A stretch of 64,000 bases of DNA, from contig NZ_JACHMY010000001.1 in the NCBI RefSeq assembly GCF_014205135.1, forward strand, positions 1 through 64,000, written 5' to 3'. Source of the DNA: Kribbella italica (GTDB lineage: Bacteria; Actinomycetota; Actinomycetes; Propionibacteriales; Kribbellaceae). Below, one piece after another: positions 8,847 to 17,183 of the stretch (within the stretch, counting starts at the first letter, position 1; every line of letters begins with the position of its first letter). The notes beneath the pieces are model-generated. The model was given only the letters and a program-made list of their open reading frames with translations, was not told the DNA's origin and searched no databases. The position numbers and the translations under genes were made by a program.

Positions 8847-8919
8847 CGAGAGTGCCTTGTCTGTAAGGGAAAATTGGGTTTGCGAAGACTCAATGATCCC
8901 GGACAGGAAGGCACTCTCG
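8847..8919 (+). repeat. Long inverted repeat just upstream of the transposase start
   Basis: CGAGAGTGCCTT at 8847-8858 pairs perfectly with AAGGCACTCTCG at 8908-8919, ending two bases before the GTG of the transposase. In the transcript this would bury the start region in a hairpin. Insertion sequences often carry such structures to block translation of read-through transcripts; that role is inferred here. Confidence 0.6.
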
Positions 8920-8920
8920 A

Positions 8921-10307
8921 GTGAAGCGTAACAAGGGCAAGGCCCCGTTCAAGGTGTCGGCGGATGGTAAGGGCACCGTGTCGCACGCCGGGACCTCGCT
9001 GCTGCGGGAGCTGGCGGCTCAGACCGGGCTGGTGGACGGATGGACAGCGGCGCTGCTGGACACTTACCGGTTACCGCCGCTGCATGCGCCGGGCCAGGTG
9101 CTGGTCGATGTCGCGGTATCGATCGCCGACGGCGGTGACGCGTTGCGGCATCTGCGGACGTTGCGGGATCAGCCGAAGCTGTTCGGGCTGGTCGCCTCCG
9201 ACCCGACCGCGTGGCGGGTGGTCGACAAGGTCGATGAGGTCAAACTGGACCTGTTGCGGGCCGCGCGCGCAACAGCCCGGGAGCGGGCCTGGGCGGCCGG
9301 CGCAGGCCCGGACCTGTCCGAGCAGTTGTGGCTGCACTTCGACGCGACCCTGCTGACCGCGCACTCGGACAAGGAGAACGCCGCACCCACCTGGAAGAAG
9401 GGCTACGGCTTCCACCCGTTGCTGTGTTACCTGGACCGGCCCGACGTGTCGGGTGGAGAGGCGCTGGCCGGGCTGCTGCGGCCGGGCAACGCCGGCAGTA
9501 ATACCGCCGCCGACCACGTGACGGTGCTGAACCTGGCGATCGCCGCGCTACCCGGGAACGCCCGGCCATGCCAGCCACAGCCCGGGGCGGTCGATGGACC
9601 CACCGTGATGGCCAGTGCTGATTCCGCCGGCGCCACCCACGTGTTCGCCGCCACGCTCCGCAAACACGGGATCGGGTTCTCGCTGGGATTCGCCGTCGAC
9701 GAGAACCTGCAGCAAGCGATCCTGGCCACCCCGAAACACGCCTGGCAACAGGCCTACAACGCCGACGGGCAACCCCGCCGCGGCGCCTGGGTCGCCGAAC
9801 TGACGGGGCTGCTCAACCTCGACAACTGGCCAACCGGTTCCCGGGTCATCGCCCCGCTTAGAACGCCCCCACCCCGGCGCCCAACTCACCTTCACCGACA
9901 TCGACGGCCACCGGTTCACCGCCTTCCTCACCGACACCCCCAGCGGTCAACTCCCCGACCTGGAAATGGAGCACCGCGCCCACGCCCGCGTCGAGGACCG
10001 GATCCGCACCGGCAAAGACACCGGCCTCAGGAACCTGCCCTTCCACGCCTACACAGCCAACGCCTGCTGGCTCGAACTCGCACTCACCGCCGCCGACCTA
10101 CTCACCTGGTCCCAAGCACTCTGCTTCACCGGCACCCTCGCCCGCACCGAACCAGCCACCTACCGCTACCAGATCCTCCACACCGCTGGACTACTCGTCC
10201 GCACCGCCCGCGGCCGATATCTGCGACTCGACACCGACTGGCCCTGGGCACACCAACTCGCCACCGCATTCGACCGGCTCCGCACCGCTCCCTGGCCAGC
10301 CACCTAG
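8921..10307 (+). pseudogene. IS1380-family transposase, frameshifted
   Basis: The DDE transposase reads cleanly from GTG 8921 to about 9858 (LLRELAAQTGLVDGWTAALL at the start, LHFDATLLTAHSDKENAAPTWKKGYGFHPLLCYL in the catalytic region). It then loses its frame. The expected continuation (an AQLTFTDIDGHRFTAFL-like segment, then LRNLPFHAYTANACWLELAL to the end at 10307) continues in the next frame. One extra base near 9858-9866 explains the change. Both halves together make a full-length family protein, so this is one recently broken gene rather than two. The catalytic aspartate regions in the first part look intact. Confidence 0.88.
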
Positions 10308-10501
10308 CCACAGCCCCTATCCCAACAACCCAAGGACCTTCGGAGCCCGCCCACCCGACGCGACAGCCGGGCCCGACCCACGCCACCAACCAGCCAACAG
10401 GCCCCCGAACCACCCAAACACCAGCAGTAAGCGACACGCCGGAACCCCATGAAAGATCGAGGCTAACGCAAGATCCGGTTGCTGGGGCACCTGTCAGATG
10501 T

Positions 10502-11110
10502 TCAGCGGTCGCAGTACCAGCCAGATGCCGTGGGCAATTGCCCGTTGCCCTTGTTGATGTCCAGGGCCCACGGATTGAGCAACGGGTGGGAGTCGTTGCG
10601 GTCAGCATCGATCAGTCGGATCCGTCGCTCTTGGGCGAAAGTAGGTATGGCGTATGTACGACGAGGCGTGCGTACGCGATGTCGGGTCTGGATAAAGTAC
10701 GGGAAAGAGCGCCACACTTCCTTGACCGAGATCAGGTCATGGGTGGCGAACGCGGCCGCCGTGGCTGCGGTGTTGGTGAGTGGCCCGCGGGTGCCGGCTG
10801 TACTGCAGGCGCAGTAGATCTCTGTTGCGGTGGCGGTTCGGGTATCGGTGCCGGGAGCGACGCGATCAAGCAGCTCGAGACAGTGGCTCGGACGACGGGT
10901 TCGTACTGCATTCGCTCGTGGGTTGGTTTGAGCAGGCTGAAGGCGTCGAAAGGTCGTTAGCCGCTGCGGGATGCCGGAGCTGGGCTTTGACGATTCCTCC
11001 TCAGCCCATTCCAGTTGATCTCTGGCCGTGTCGATCTCTTCCAGACCCTTGAGTTCCAGCCGTGCATAGACATCGACCGAAGGCGTTCGGGCGACTCCGG
11101 GAATGCGAAC
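10502..11110 (-). pseudogene. Open frame without a start codon, possible gene remnant
   Basis: On the minus strand a frame stays open for about 200 codons, from just after a TGA at 11111-11113 to a stop at 10502. It reads like real protein at both ends: DVYARLELKGLEEIDTARD upstream and LIDADRNDSHPLLNPWALDI near the end. Apart from a GTG at 10717, late in the frame, it contains no ATG, GTG or TTG. It lies directly beside the IS1380 insertion. I do not recognise the family. It could be a 5'-truncated gene or an untranslated open stretch; I favour a remnant. Confidence 0.35.
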
Positions 11111-11527
11111 TCACGAACCGGATGCGCCCGGACCAATCATCGGCCTGAAGCCGCGGGAGACGGCTGACCCAAGGAAGATAGGACTCACCTCAGCAGGTTG
11201 CCTGGGTCGGGTCTCTGTCTCGGTCCAGGCCCACGTGCAAGAGATTCCGGGCAGGTCTGACAGCTACTTTCGCGAACACGCAACTGGCCACGAGGCCGGG
11301 AAGAAACTCGCGCGTGCCATGTTTGACTTCTCCCGGACCGGACGAGCCGTACGCCGGACAGCGCAGTCTTCAACGGTTGTAAGTCGGGGTGGACGTGCCT
11401 GCGGCGAACGAGCGCAGCGGCAAGGGCGTTCCGGAACCAGTTGGCCATCTCGTCAGGCGATTTCCTCTCCTGCGCCGCGGAATGGCAGATCGTACCCGAG
11501 AAGAAGGTCCCTGATAATATCAACCGC
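11111..11527. other. Intergenic stretch without a supported gene
   Basis: A plus-strand frame is open here, but its composition is not protein-like and it runs into the MarR promoter. Nothing else was recognised except the palindrome listed separately at 11512. Confidence 0.4.
11512..11522. promoter_or_regulatory. Palindrome before the second MarR gene, likely operator
   Basis: TGATA-A-TATCA is a perfect 11-base palindrome ending five bases before the GTG of the MarR gene. It shares the CCTGAT half-site with the palindrome at 12051-12064, so both may bind the same MarR dimer. Confidence 0.45.
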
Positions 11528-11980
11528 GTGACTGAGCCGGAATGGACCGCGGACACCCTGGCGAGCCTGCCCGCGTGGACGCTGGTGCAGGCGTATCACG
11601 GGGTGGCGCAGGGGTTTACCGAGTTGTTCTCGGCGCAGCGGATGACGCCCGTGCAATTCGGAGTACTGGCGCAGTTGGCCGTGAGTCCTGGACTGACTCA
11701 AGCCGAACTCGCGCGCCGGGTGCTGATCCGCCCGCAGTCCATGGGGGAGTTGACCGGCACTCTGGTCGATCGCGGCCTCCTGATGCGCCACGGTCCGGGA
11801 GGGCGGGGGCGCGCGGTGCCGGTCACTCTGACGGAGGAGGGGAGCGCCACTCTTGCCAGGGTCGGCGCAGCCGTTCGGGAGTTCAACGACCCCGCCTCGC
11901 TCGGGCTCGACCCCGAAGAAGCCCGCATTCTCAACGGGCTGCTGCACAAACTCATCGCTGCGCAGCGGAGTAAAGCCTGA
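11528..11980 (+). CDS. MarR family transcriptional regulator (second copy)
   Basis: This protein of about 150 residues has the MarR winged helix: MTPVQFGVLAQLAVSPGLTQ, the recognition helix LARRVLIRPQSMGELTGTLVD, and a wing with GGRGRAVPVTLTEEG. I chose GTG 11528 because conservation-like sequence begins there and upstream residues look non-coding. The ribosome binding site is weak. It lies about 100 bases upstream of a pump gene on the same strand. That repeats the MarR-MmpL pairing seen at 1-2.5 kb, but co-directional rather than divergent. The MarR gene is intact while its pump is broken. Confidence 0.88.
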   Translation: MTEPEWTADTLASLPAWTLVQAYHGVAQGFTELFSAQRMTPVQFGVLAQLAVSPGLTQAELARRVLIRPQSMGELTGTLVDRGLLMRHGPGGRGRAVPVTLTEEGSATLARVGAAVREFNDPASLGLDPEEARILNGLLHKLIAAQRSKA

Positions 11981-12050
11981 CGACCCGGACAAGCGGGCGG
12001 CGTCTCGGCCAGTGGTTTGTGAACGTTTGTCAATGCCGTACTCTCCATGT

Positions 12051-12064
12051 ATCAGGTTCCTGAT
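12051..12064. promoter_or_regulatory. Palindrome between MarR gene and pump, likely operator
   Basis: ATCAGG-TT-CCTGAT is a perfect inverted repeat 17 bases before the pump ATG. Its half-site also occurs in front of the MarR gene, which suggests MarR control of both genes. Confidence 0.5.
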
Positions 12065-12081
12065 TCTTTGGGGTGAGTCTC

Positions 12082-14158
12082 ATGCGGTGGTGGACTGCTG
12101 GAGTACTACGACTGCGGTGGCTAGTCGTGGTCGGCTGGATCGTGGTGACGGTCGTCGGCGGGCTGCTTGCGCCCAAGACGATCGACGGTTTGTCCTACGA
12201 TTTCGGTCTGCCCGGCCAACCGGCGTACGAGGCCAACGAGCAGATCCTCGAGAAGTTCGGTAATGGCGGAAGCGTCGATCCGCTGGCTGTGGTCCTGAGC
12301 GTTCCCGCTCCGGCGAGCGTCGAGGACCCGGCAGTGCGTTCGGAGTTCGCCGGGGCGCTGAAGCGCCTGCAGCAGCCGGGATGGCGAGTCCTGTCTGCCA
12401 GTGACGCCGAGGCCGGCGCGGCGCTGACCAGCAAAGACCGCCGTACGACGGTCGCGCTGGTCTATCCCCCGATCGTCGGAGGCCCTTCGGCGTACGCCGC
12501 CGCGCTTCCGCAGGTGACCTCGATGCTCGCCGACGTACGAGTCTCCGGCCAGCCACTGCAGGTGACCGGCGTCGAGGCTCTCCGTGAGGCCGGCGGTGGC
12601 TCGGATCGGCCCATCATCGTGGAGATCGCGTTCGGTGCGGGCGGGGCACTGCTGGTGCTCGCACTGGTGTTCGGATCATTCCTCGCGCTGGTCCCGCTGC
12701 TGATGGCGGTGGCGGCGATCGCCACGACGTTCCTGCTAATCCTGGCACTCTCGACGGCCATCGACGTCTCGTTCATCATCCAGTACCTGGTCGGTCTGAT
12801 CGGACTGGGCGTGGCGATCGACTACGCACTTTTGGTGGTCATGCGCTGGCGGGAGGAACGCGGCCAAGGCGTCGAGAACCGCCAAGCAGTGATTACCGCG
12901 ATGGCGACGGCGGGTCGCGCAGTGCTCTTCAGCGGTGTGACAGTGGCGATCTCCCTTCTGGCGCTGGTCGTGGTCCCTGTTCCTTTCCTGCGCAGCGTGG
13001 GTTTCGGAGGTCTGCTGATCCCGCTGGTCAGCGTGGCCGTCGCGGTGACGCTGCTACCGGTGATCCTCGCCGGTATCGGCCCCCGCCTGGAGTGGCCGCG
13101 CCGCAAGCAGCACCAAGCCGAAAGCCGGCTGTGGAAGCGGATCGGAACGGTGGTGGTGCGACACCGAGTCGTCGCGACCTTGCTGGCTGTGGCCGCACTG
13201 GCAGCGATGTTCGCGCCGGCCCTTGGCTTGCGGCTGGGCTCTCCGGAACTGACCGCGATCTCCACCGGTGACGACCCGTCGTCGAAGGCGTACCGGGCGG
13301 CGACCGATGCCGGCATCAGCGCCGGCGTGTTCCGGCCGGTCGAGATCCTCACCACGGCAGGGGCCCGAGGCGACCGACGCAGTGAGGCAAGTTGCCGGGG
13401 TGGCCGCCGTCACCGCGCCGGGCGGAGAGGCCTGGAAGCGCGGCGAGCAGCAGATCGTCACGGCCTTCCTGTCCACCGATCCTTCGACACCGGAAGGCAA
13501 GGACACCGTCGAGCAGGTCCGCGCTGCGGCGGAGAACGCGGGCACGGTGGTCGGCGGTAGCGCGGCCGAGGATGCGGACGCGGTCAGTGCCATTTGCGGG
13601 AACATCGGCTGGGTGCTGCTGCTGGTCGTCCTGGTGACCATGGTGCTGCTGGCAATTGCCCTGCGGTCGGTATTGCTTCCCATCAAGGCCCTGGTCCAGA
13701 ACGTCGTTTCGATCGGGGCCGCCTACGGGCTCACCGTGCTGATCTGGCAGGACGGATTCGGAGCCGAGGCCCTCTTCGGCGCGGAGGCGAGCGGAGCGAT
13801 CACCTTCTGGGTGCCGCTGGCCGCGTTCTCGTTCCTGTTCGGGCTGTCGATGGACTACGAGCTGTTCATCCTGTCCCGGATCCGCGAAGAGCACGACGCG
13901 GGTCGCTCGACCGACGACGCCGCAATCGCCGGATTGAGCTACACCGGTCGCTTAGTCAGCTCAGCGGCTCTCATCCTGTTCCTGGCGTTCATCGCCCTGT
14001 CCACGGTGCCGGTGATCGACGTCAAGATTTTCGCCACCACGTTGGCGGTGGGCATCGCGCTCGACGCCACGATCGTGCGTGGGGTGCTGACCCCCGCACT
14101 CGTCGCATGGTTCGGCCGACTCAACTGGTGGTGGCCCGGAAGTTCACGACATCGCTGA
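12082..14158 (+). pseudogene. MmpL/RND-type transporter interrupted by one frameshift
   Basis: The sequence encodes a complete two-repeat MMPL pump of about 690 residues if one frameshift is corrected. The first half runs to about 13360 and includes the proton-relay helix GLGVAIDYALLVVMRWREE. The second half continues in the next frame and includes GLSMDYELFILSRIREEHDAG. The break lies in the periplasmic loop at about 13355-13365. Removing one G there gives a smooth ILTTQGPEATDAVRQV reading. I chose ATG 12082 behind GGGGTGAG; GTG 12073 is possible. If the shift is real, only an N-terminal half-pump would be made. Confidence 0.85.
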
Positions 14159-14250
14159 AACCAGTTCTGAATTTTGAAGCTTGTACCGAACGTTCCGGGG
14201 CCTGATCCCGTCAAGGAGATGAAGCACGTTTCCACTCTGGGAGGTCTCCC

Positions 14251-15033
14251 TTGTTCCGCGCGTGGCTAGCCCTGTCAGTAAGTGCGGTACTTGCTGCGGC
14301 ACCAAGTACTGCTCCCGCCCTAGCGTCGGCACCATCCGATGGTGCCGACGCTCGGACGGCAACGAGGCATCGGTTCACGTTGATCACCGGCGATCGTGTG
14401 CAGGTCACCTCCAGAGCAGTGGTCTTCCGGCGGCGCCATCGACAGGTCTCAGTGGAGTGCGACAGTTCGCGGTGAGATGCAGGTCGAACGGAATCCGCTA
14501 CGGCACGAAGCGAGTCCTTCGACTGGCCCGGCAGCGCTAACACGGAGCTGACGCTCGACGGGACGGCCAGTTGCTGGCGACGCAGCCTCACGCAGGTCCG
14601 CGAGTCGAGTATCGCCCGGTGCGGCTGACTAGCGGGCCACCCTGGACACCCGGCCGGAAGGCCCGCAGCGGAAGTACTCGACCCGGATCGACTCGGTTTG
14701 GACGTATCGCGCTGCCGGTGGTCCGGACGAGGTAATGCCCGTCGTACTGCCCGATCTGGACGTTCCCCCGGGCGGACTGGCTCAATCAAAGTGAAGGTAG
14801 GCAGATCGACCATGATCACGGTGGATCTACGTCATCAGTTCGGCTCCGGATCGATGGCCAAGTTCGGTAGGCCGCGGTTGCAGCTGTCCTACGACAGCAG
14901 TGACCAGGTCTCGTCACCTTCACCAATGAACAGATTCACGACCACCGCTGATCTCGCTCAGGTCCGGGCTGAAGCGAGGAAAGGCGGTCATATCGCGGTG
15001 ATCGCACTCGTGGGGATGGTCTGGTACTGCTGA
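14251..15033 (+). pseudogene. Remnant of a secreted subtilisin-like (S8) protease
   Basis: A TTG start behind GGGAGG opens a signal peptide (AWLALSVSAVLAAAPSTAPALA) and then the RHRFTLITGDRV segment typical of actinobacterial S8 protease propeptides. The frame stops at 14475. The whole catalytic centre is missing. In other frames downstream come pieces resembling the C-terminal region of these proteases: YSTRIDSVWTYRAAGG, ALPVV/PVVLPDLDVP-like text, and TVDLRHQFGSGSMAKF followed by GRPRLQLSYDSSDQ. So it is one gene that lost its middle and then drifted. The assignment rests on remembered family features, not a search. Confidence 0.6.
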
Positions 15034-15149
15034 AAGGCCGCCGCGCCAGCTGCGCCACAATGGCCGATCCGGTCGATCTCGGCATACCCGCCCCGGCGCC
15101 CACCAAGGCGAGCACGGCCGACAATGCGTCGGTGGATTTGTTCTGACCC

Positions 15150-15484
15150 ATGACGGTCATCAAATCCATCGCGCTGTTCGTCGTGGCTGCCATCGCTGAG
15201 GTCGGCGGTGCCTGGCTGGTCTGGCAGGGATGGCGCGAACACCGCGGCCTGTGGGATCGCCGGCGGAGTCCTTGCCCTGGGCGCCTACGGCTTCGTCGCC
15301 ACCTTCCAGCCGGACCCAACTTCGGCCGGATCCTCGCCGCGTACGGCGGGATCTTCGTCGGCGTTCCCTGGCCTGGGAAATGCTCGTCGACGGGTTCCGA
15401 CCCGACCGATGGGACCTCGCTGGAGCTGCGATTTGCCTGGTCGGGGTCGTCATGATCATGTACGCACCACGGAACGCGGCTTGA
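15150..15484 (+). pseudogene. UPF0060 (YnfA-like) small membrane protein gene, multiply frameshifted
   Basis: The pieces of a small four-helix membrane protein appear in order but in changing frames. They are [20 protein letters not shown] and [13 protein letters not shown] in one frame, [19 protein letters not shown] in a second, [14 protein letters not shown] back in the first, and [20 protein letters not shown] through [12 protein letters not shown] in a third. Together they make the usual length of about 110 residues. At least three indels are needed, so the gene is dead. Some family members have been linked to metal or drug tolerance. Confidence 0.8.
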
Positions 15485-15552
15485 CCAGCGACCCACCGAC
15501 CGGCGCCGAGCACGAGACTCAGTCCAGGATTCGAGTCGGCGCCCTGGCCAGG

Positions 15553-15584
15553 TTGCATTCCGTACCTTGGTACGGATCTAGGCT
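15553..15584 (+). promoter_or_regulatory. mer-type promoter with palindromic operator and 20-base spacer
   Basis: A -35 box TTGCAT (15553-15558) and a -10-like box TAGGCT (15579-15584) are separated by 20 bases instead of 17. The spacer contains the palindrome CCGTACCTTGGTACGG at 15560-15575. Overlong spacers filled by such a dyad are the hallmark of promoters that MerR-family activators untwist. The GTG of the next gene is seven bases past the -10 box, so the mRNA is probably leaderless. Confidence 0.8.
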
Positions 15585-15590
15585 GGGCTG

Positions 15591-16817
15591 GTGGCCGCGA
15601 TGATCGATAGAGACGCAGGTGACGGCGACCGCTTGCGGGCAAGCCAGGTCGCTTCTGCTGCCGGCGTCCACGTGGAAACGCTGCGGTACTACGAACGGCG
15701 CGGCCTGCTCGATGTCCCGGACCAGACCTCTGGCGGTCACCGGCGCTACCCGGCGGTGGCAGTGGATCGGGTGCGGCTGATCAAGGCCGTCCAGCAACTC
15801 GGGTTCACCCTGGAAGAGATCGCCGACCTGATCCGCGCGCTGGCCCGCGGCTGCGGTGCCGGAGCCGCGGGCGAGTTGATGGCGCGTGCGCAGGCCAAGA
15901 TGGTCGAGCTCGATCAGAAGATCACCGACCTGACGGCGATGCGCGCCACTCTCCGGGCCGCTGTCACCGGCCAGTGCGACGACCCGGTCGCGTTCTTGCA
16001 GGATCCGGACTTCGCGCTCGTCGACCTGCTCCCGGCCGCTTCTGTGTGGCCTTACCGTTTGGACGGATCCGTGATGAAGACGATCAGCACCGAAGACCCT
16101 TTGGCGATCGCGGTGGTCGACGCGATCCACACCGGTGACCAGGCCGCTCTGCAGCGACTGCTGGCCGAACATGCTGATCTGGCCACGGTCCGACTGGGCA
16201 CAGACGGGCCCGGTGGGATGTCGCGCTCGCTGCTGCACATCGTGACCGACTGGCCGGGACACTTCCCCAACGGAGCCGCGACCGTCGCCGCGCTGGTCGC
16301 GGCCGGCACCGACGTGAACACCCGGTTCCACGGATCGCACGAGGAGACCCCACTGCACTGGGCCGCCAGCTGCGACGACGTCGCCGTCCTGGATGCGCTC
16401 CTCGACGCCGGCGCCGACATCGAGGCACCGGGATCTGTTCTCGGTGGCGGGTCACCGCTGAAAGACGCCACCGGGTTCCGGCAGTGGAAGGTCGCCTTCC
16501 GGCTAGTCGAACGCGGCGCGCGCACCGACCTGTCAGCCGCCGCGACCCTCGGCCTGAGCGATCGCGTGGAAGAGCACTGCACGGCCGTACCGGCGCCAGG
16601 CCCTGAGTCGATCAACCACGCGTTCTGGAGCGCCTGCCACGGCGGGAGACTCGCCACCGCCCAGTACCTGCTCGACCAAGGCGCGGACCTGAACTGGATC
16701 CCCGGCTGGGAACCTCACACCCCGCTCGACACCGCAGCCAGCAGCGGCGCCGCCGACCTCATTACCTGGCTCCACAGCCAAGGCGCCCGCACAGCCGCCG
16801 AACTCCGAAGCGACTGA
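15591..16817 (+). CDS. MerR-family regulator fused to ankyrin repeats
   Basis: This 408-residue protein has two parts. Residues 15-125 are a complete MerR unit: helix-turn-helix RASQVASAAGVHVETLRYYE, the wing TSGGHRRYP, and a long dimerisation helix. Cys88 and Cys129 flank that helix, where metal-sensing MerR proteins bind metal, but the third Cys of classical mercury sensors is not seen. From about residue 165 onward come ankyrin-type repeats (ETPLHWAASCDDVAVLDALL, GGRLATAQYLLDQGADLNW, TPLDTAASSGAADLITWL). The frame runs through the joint without interruption. The promoter carries a mer-type operator, so it probably regulates itself. GTG 15591 fits a leaderless start; ATG 15600 is possible. 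Confidence 0.85.
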   Translation: MAAMIDRDAGDGDRLRASQVASAAGVHVETLRYYERRGLLDVPDQTSGGHRRYPAVAVDRVRLIKAVQQLGFTLEEIADLIRALARGCGAGAAGELMARAQAKMVELDQKITDLTAMRATLRAAVTGQCDDPVAFLQDPDFALVDLLPAASVWPYRLDGSVMKTISTEDPLAIAVVDAIHTGDQAALQRLLAEHADLATVRLGTDGPGGMSRSLLHIVTDWPGHFPNGAATVAALVAAGTDVNTRFHGSHEETPLHWAASCDDVAVLDALLDAGADIEAPGSVLGGGSPLKDATGFRQWKVAFRLVERGARTDLSAAATLGLSDRVEEHCTAVPAPGPESINHAFWSACHGGRLATAQYLLDQGADLNWIPGWEPHTPLDTAASSGAADLITWLHSQGARTAAELRSD

Positions 16818-16857
16818 TCTAGGCGCTACGACCAAGCCGGCTTCTGCGCCGGATCCA

Positions 16858-17168
16858 TCAGCAACAGTCCTGGCCGGCGGCCGCACTGATTGCACCGCGC
16901 AACTGTTCCGCCGTCGGAGCTGAGGCAATCCGGCCATCATCGTCGCGGTAGAGCCGACACGACACTCCGTGCGCAAACTGCTCCGGCGAGGCGAACGGGT
17001 CGACGCCGTCGATCAGCAGCGTGGGCGATCCCCCATGCCGAACCGTGCCGCGCCAGCTTCGCTGTCGATCACACAAGTGACGACCGGCAAATCGGTGGCC
17101 TGAGCCAGCCGCTCCAGTAAGGGCGGCAGATTCGGGCAATCCGGGACACTGAGCACTTCGAGCCTCAT
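16858..17168 (-). pseudogene. Alkylmercury-lyase-like / thioredoxin-fold small protein, frameshifted
   Basis: Starting at ATG 17168 the sequence reads MRLEVLSVPDCPNLPPLLER and then TDLPVVTCVIDSE, up to RFGMG. It then breaks at a run of five G (17030-17034, minus strand). In the next frame it continues GSPTLLIDGVDPFASPEQ, then VSCRLYRDDDGRIASAPTAEQLRGAI, to the stop. A sixth G would restore an uninterrupted protein of about 103 residues. Proteins of this type are usually annotated as alkylmercury lyase family; real catalytic activity is doubtful for such short forms. It faces the MerR-ankyrin gene tail to tail, so a shared metal theme is plausible. Confidence 0.65.
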
Positions 17169-17183
17169 CCGACAACTATCCAG

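Larger units (their letters stand above)
8802..10462 (+). mobile_element. IS1380-family insertion sequence with CTAA target duplication
   Basis: This 1661-base element is bounded by imperfect terminal inverted repeats beginning CCTCG: the left end is CCTCGGCGTTTCACGG and the right end, read inward, is CCTCGATCTTTCATGG. Both are flanked by the four bases CTAA (8798-8801 and 10463-10466), which fits a target-site duplication. It contains one transposase gene that is frameshifted, so the element is probably immobile unless rescued in trans. It lies just upstream of the photolyase promoter. Confidence 0.85.

Noticed and set aside
11103..11531. Plus-strand frame of 142 codons before the second MarR gene
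   Set aside because: Composition is not protein-like, and it overlaps the MarR promoter and start.
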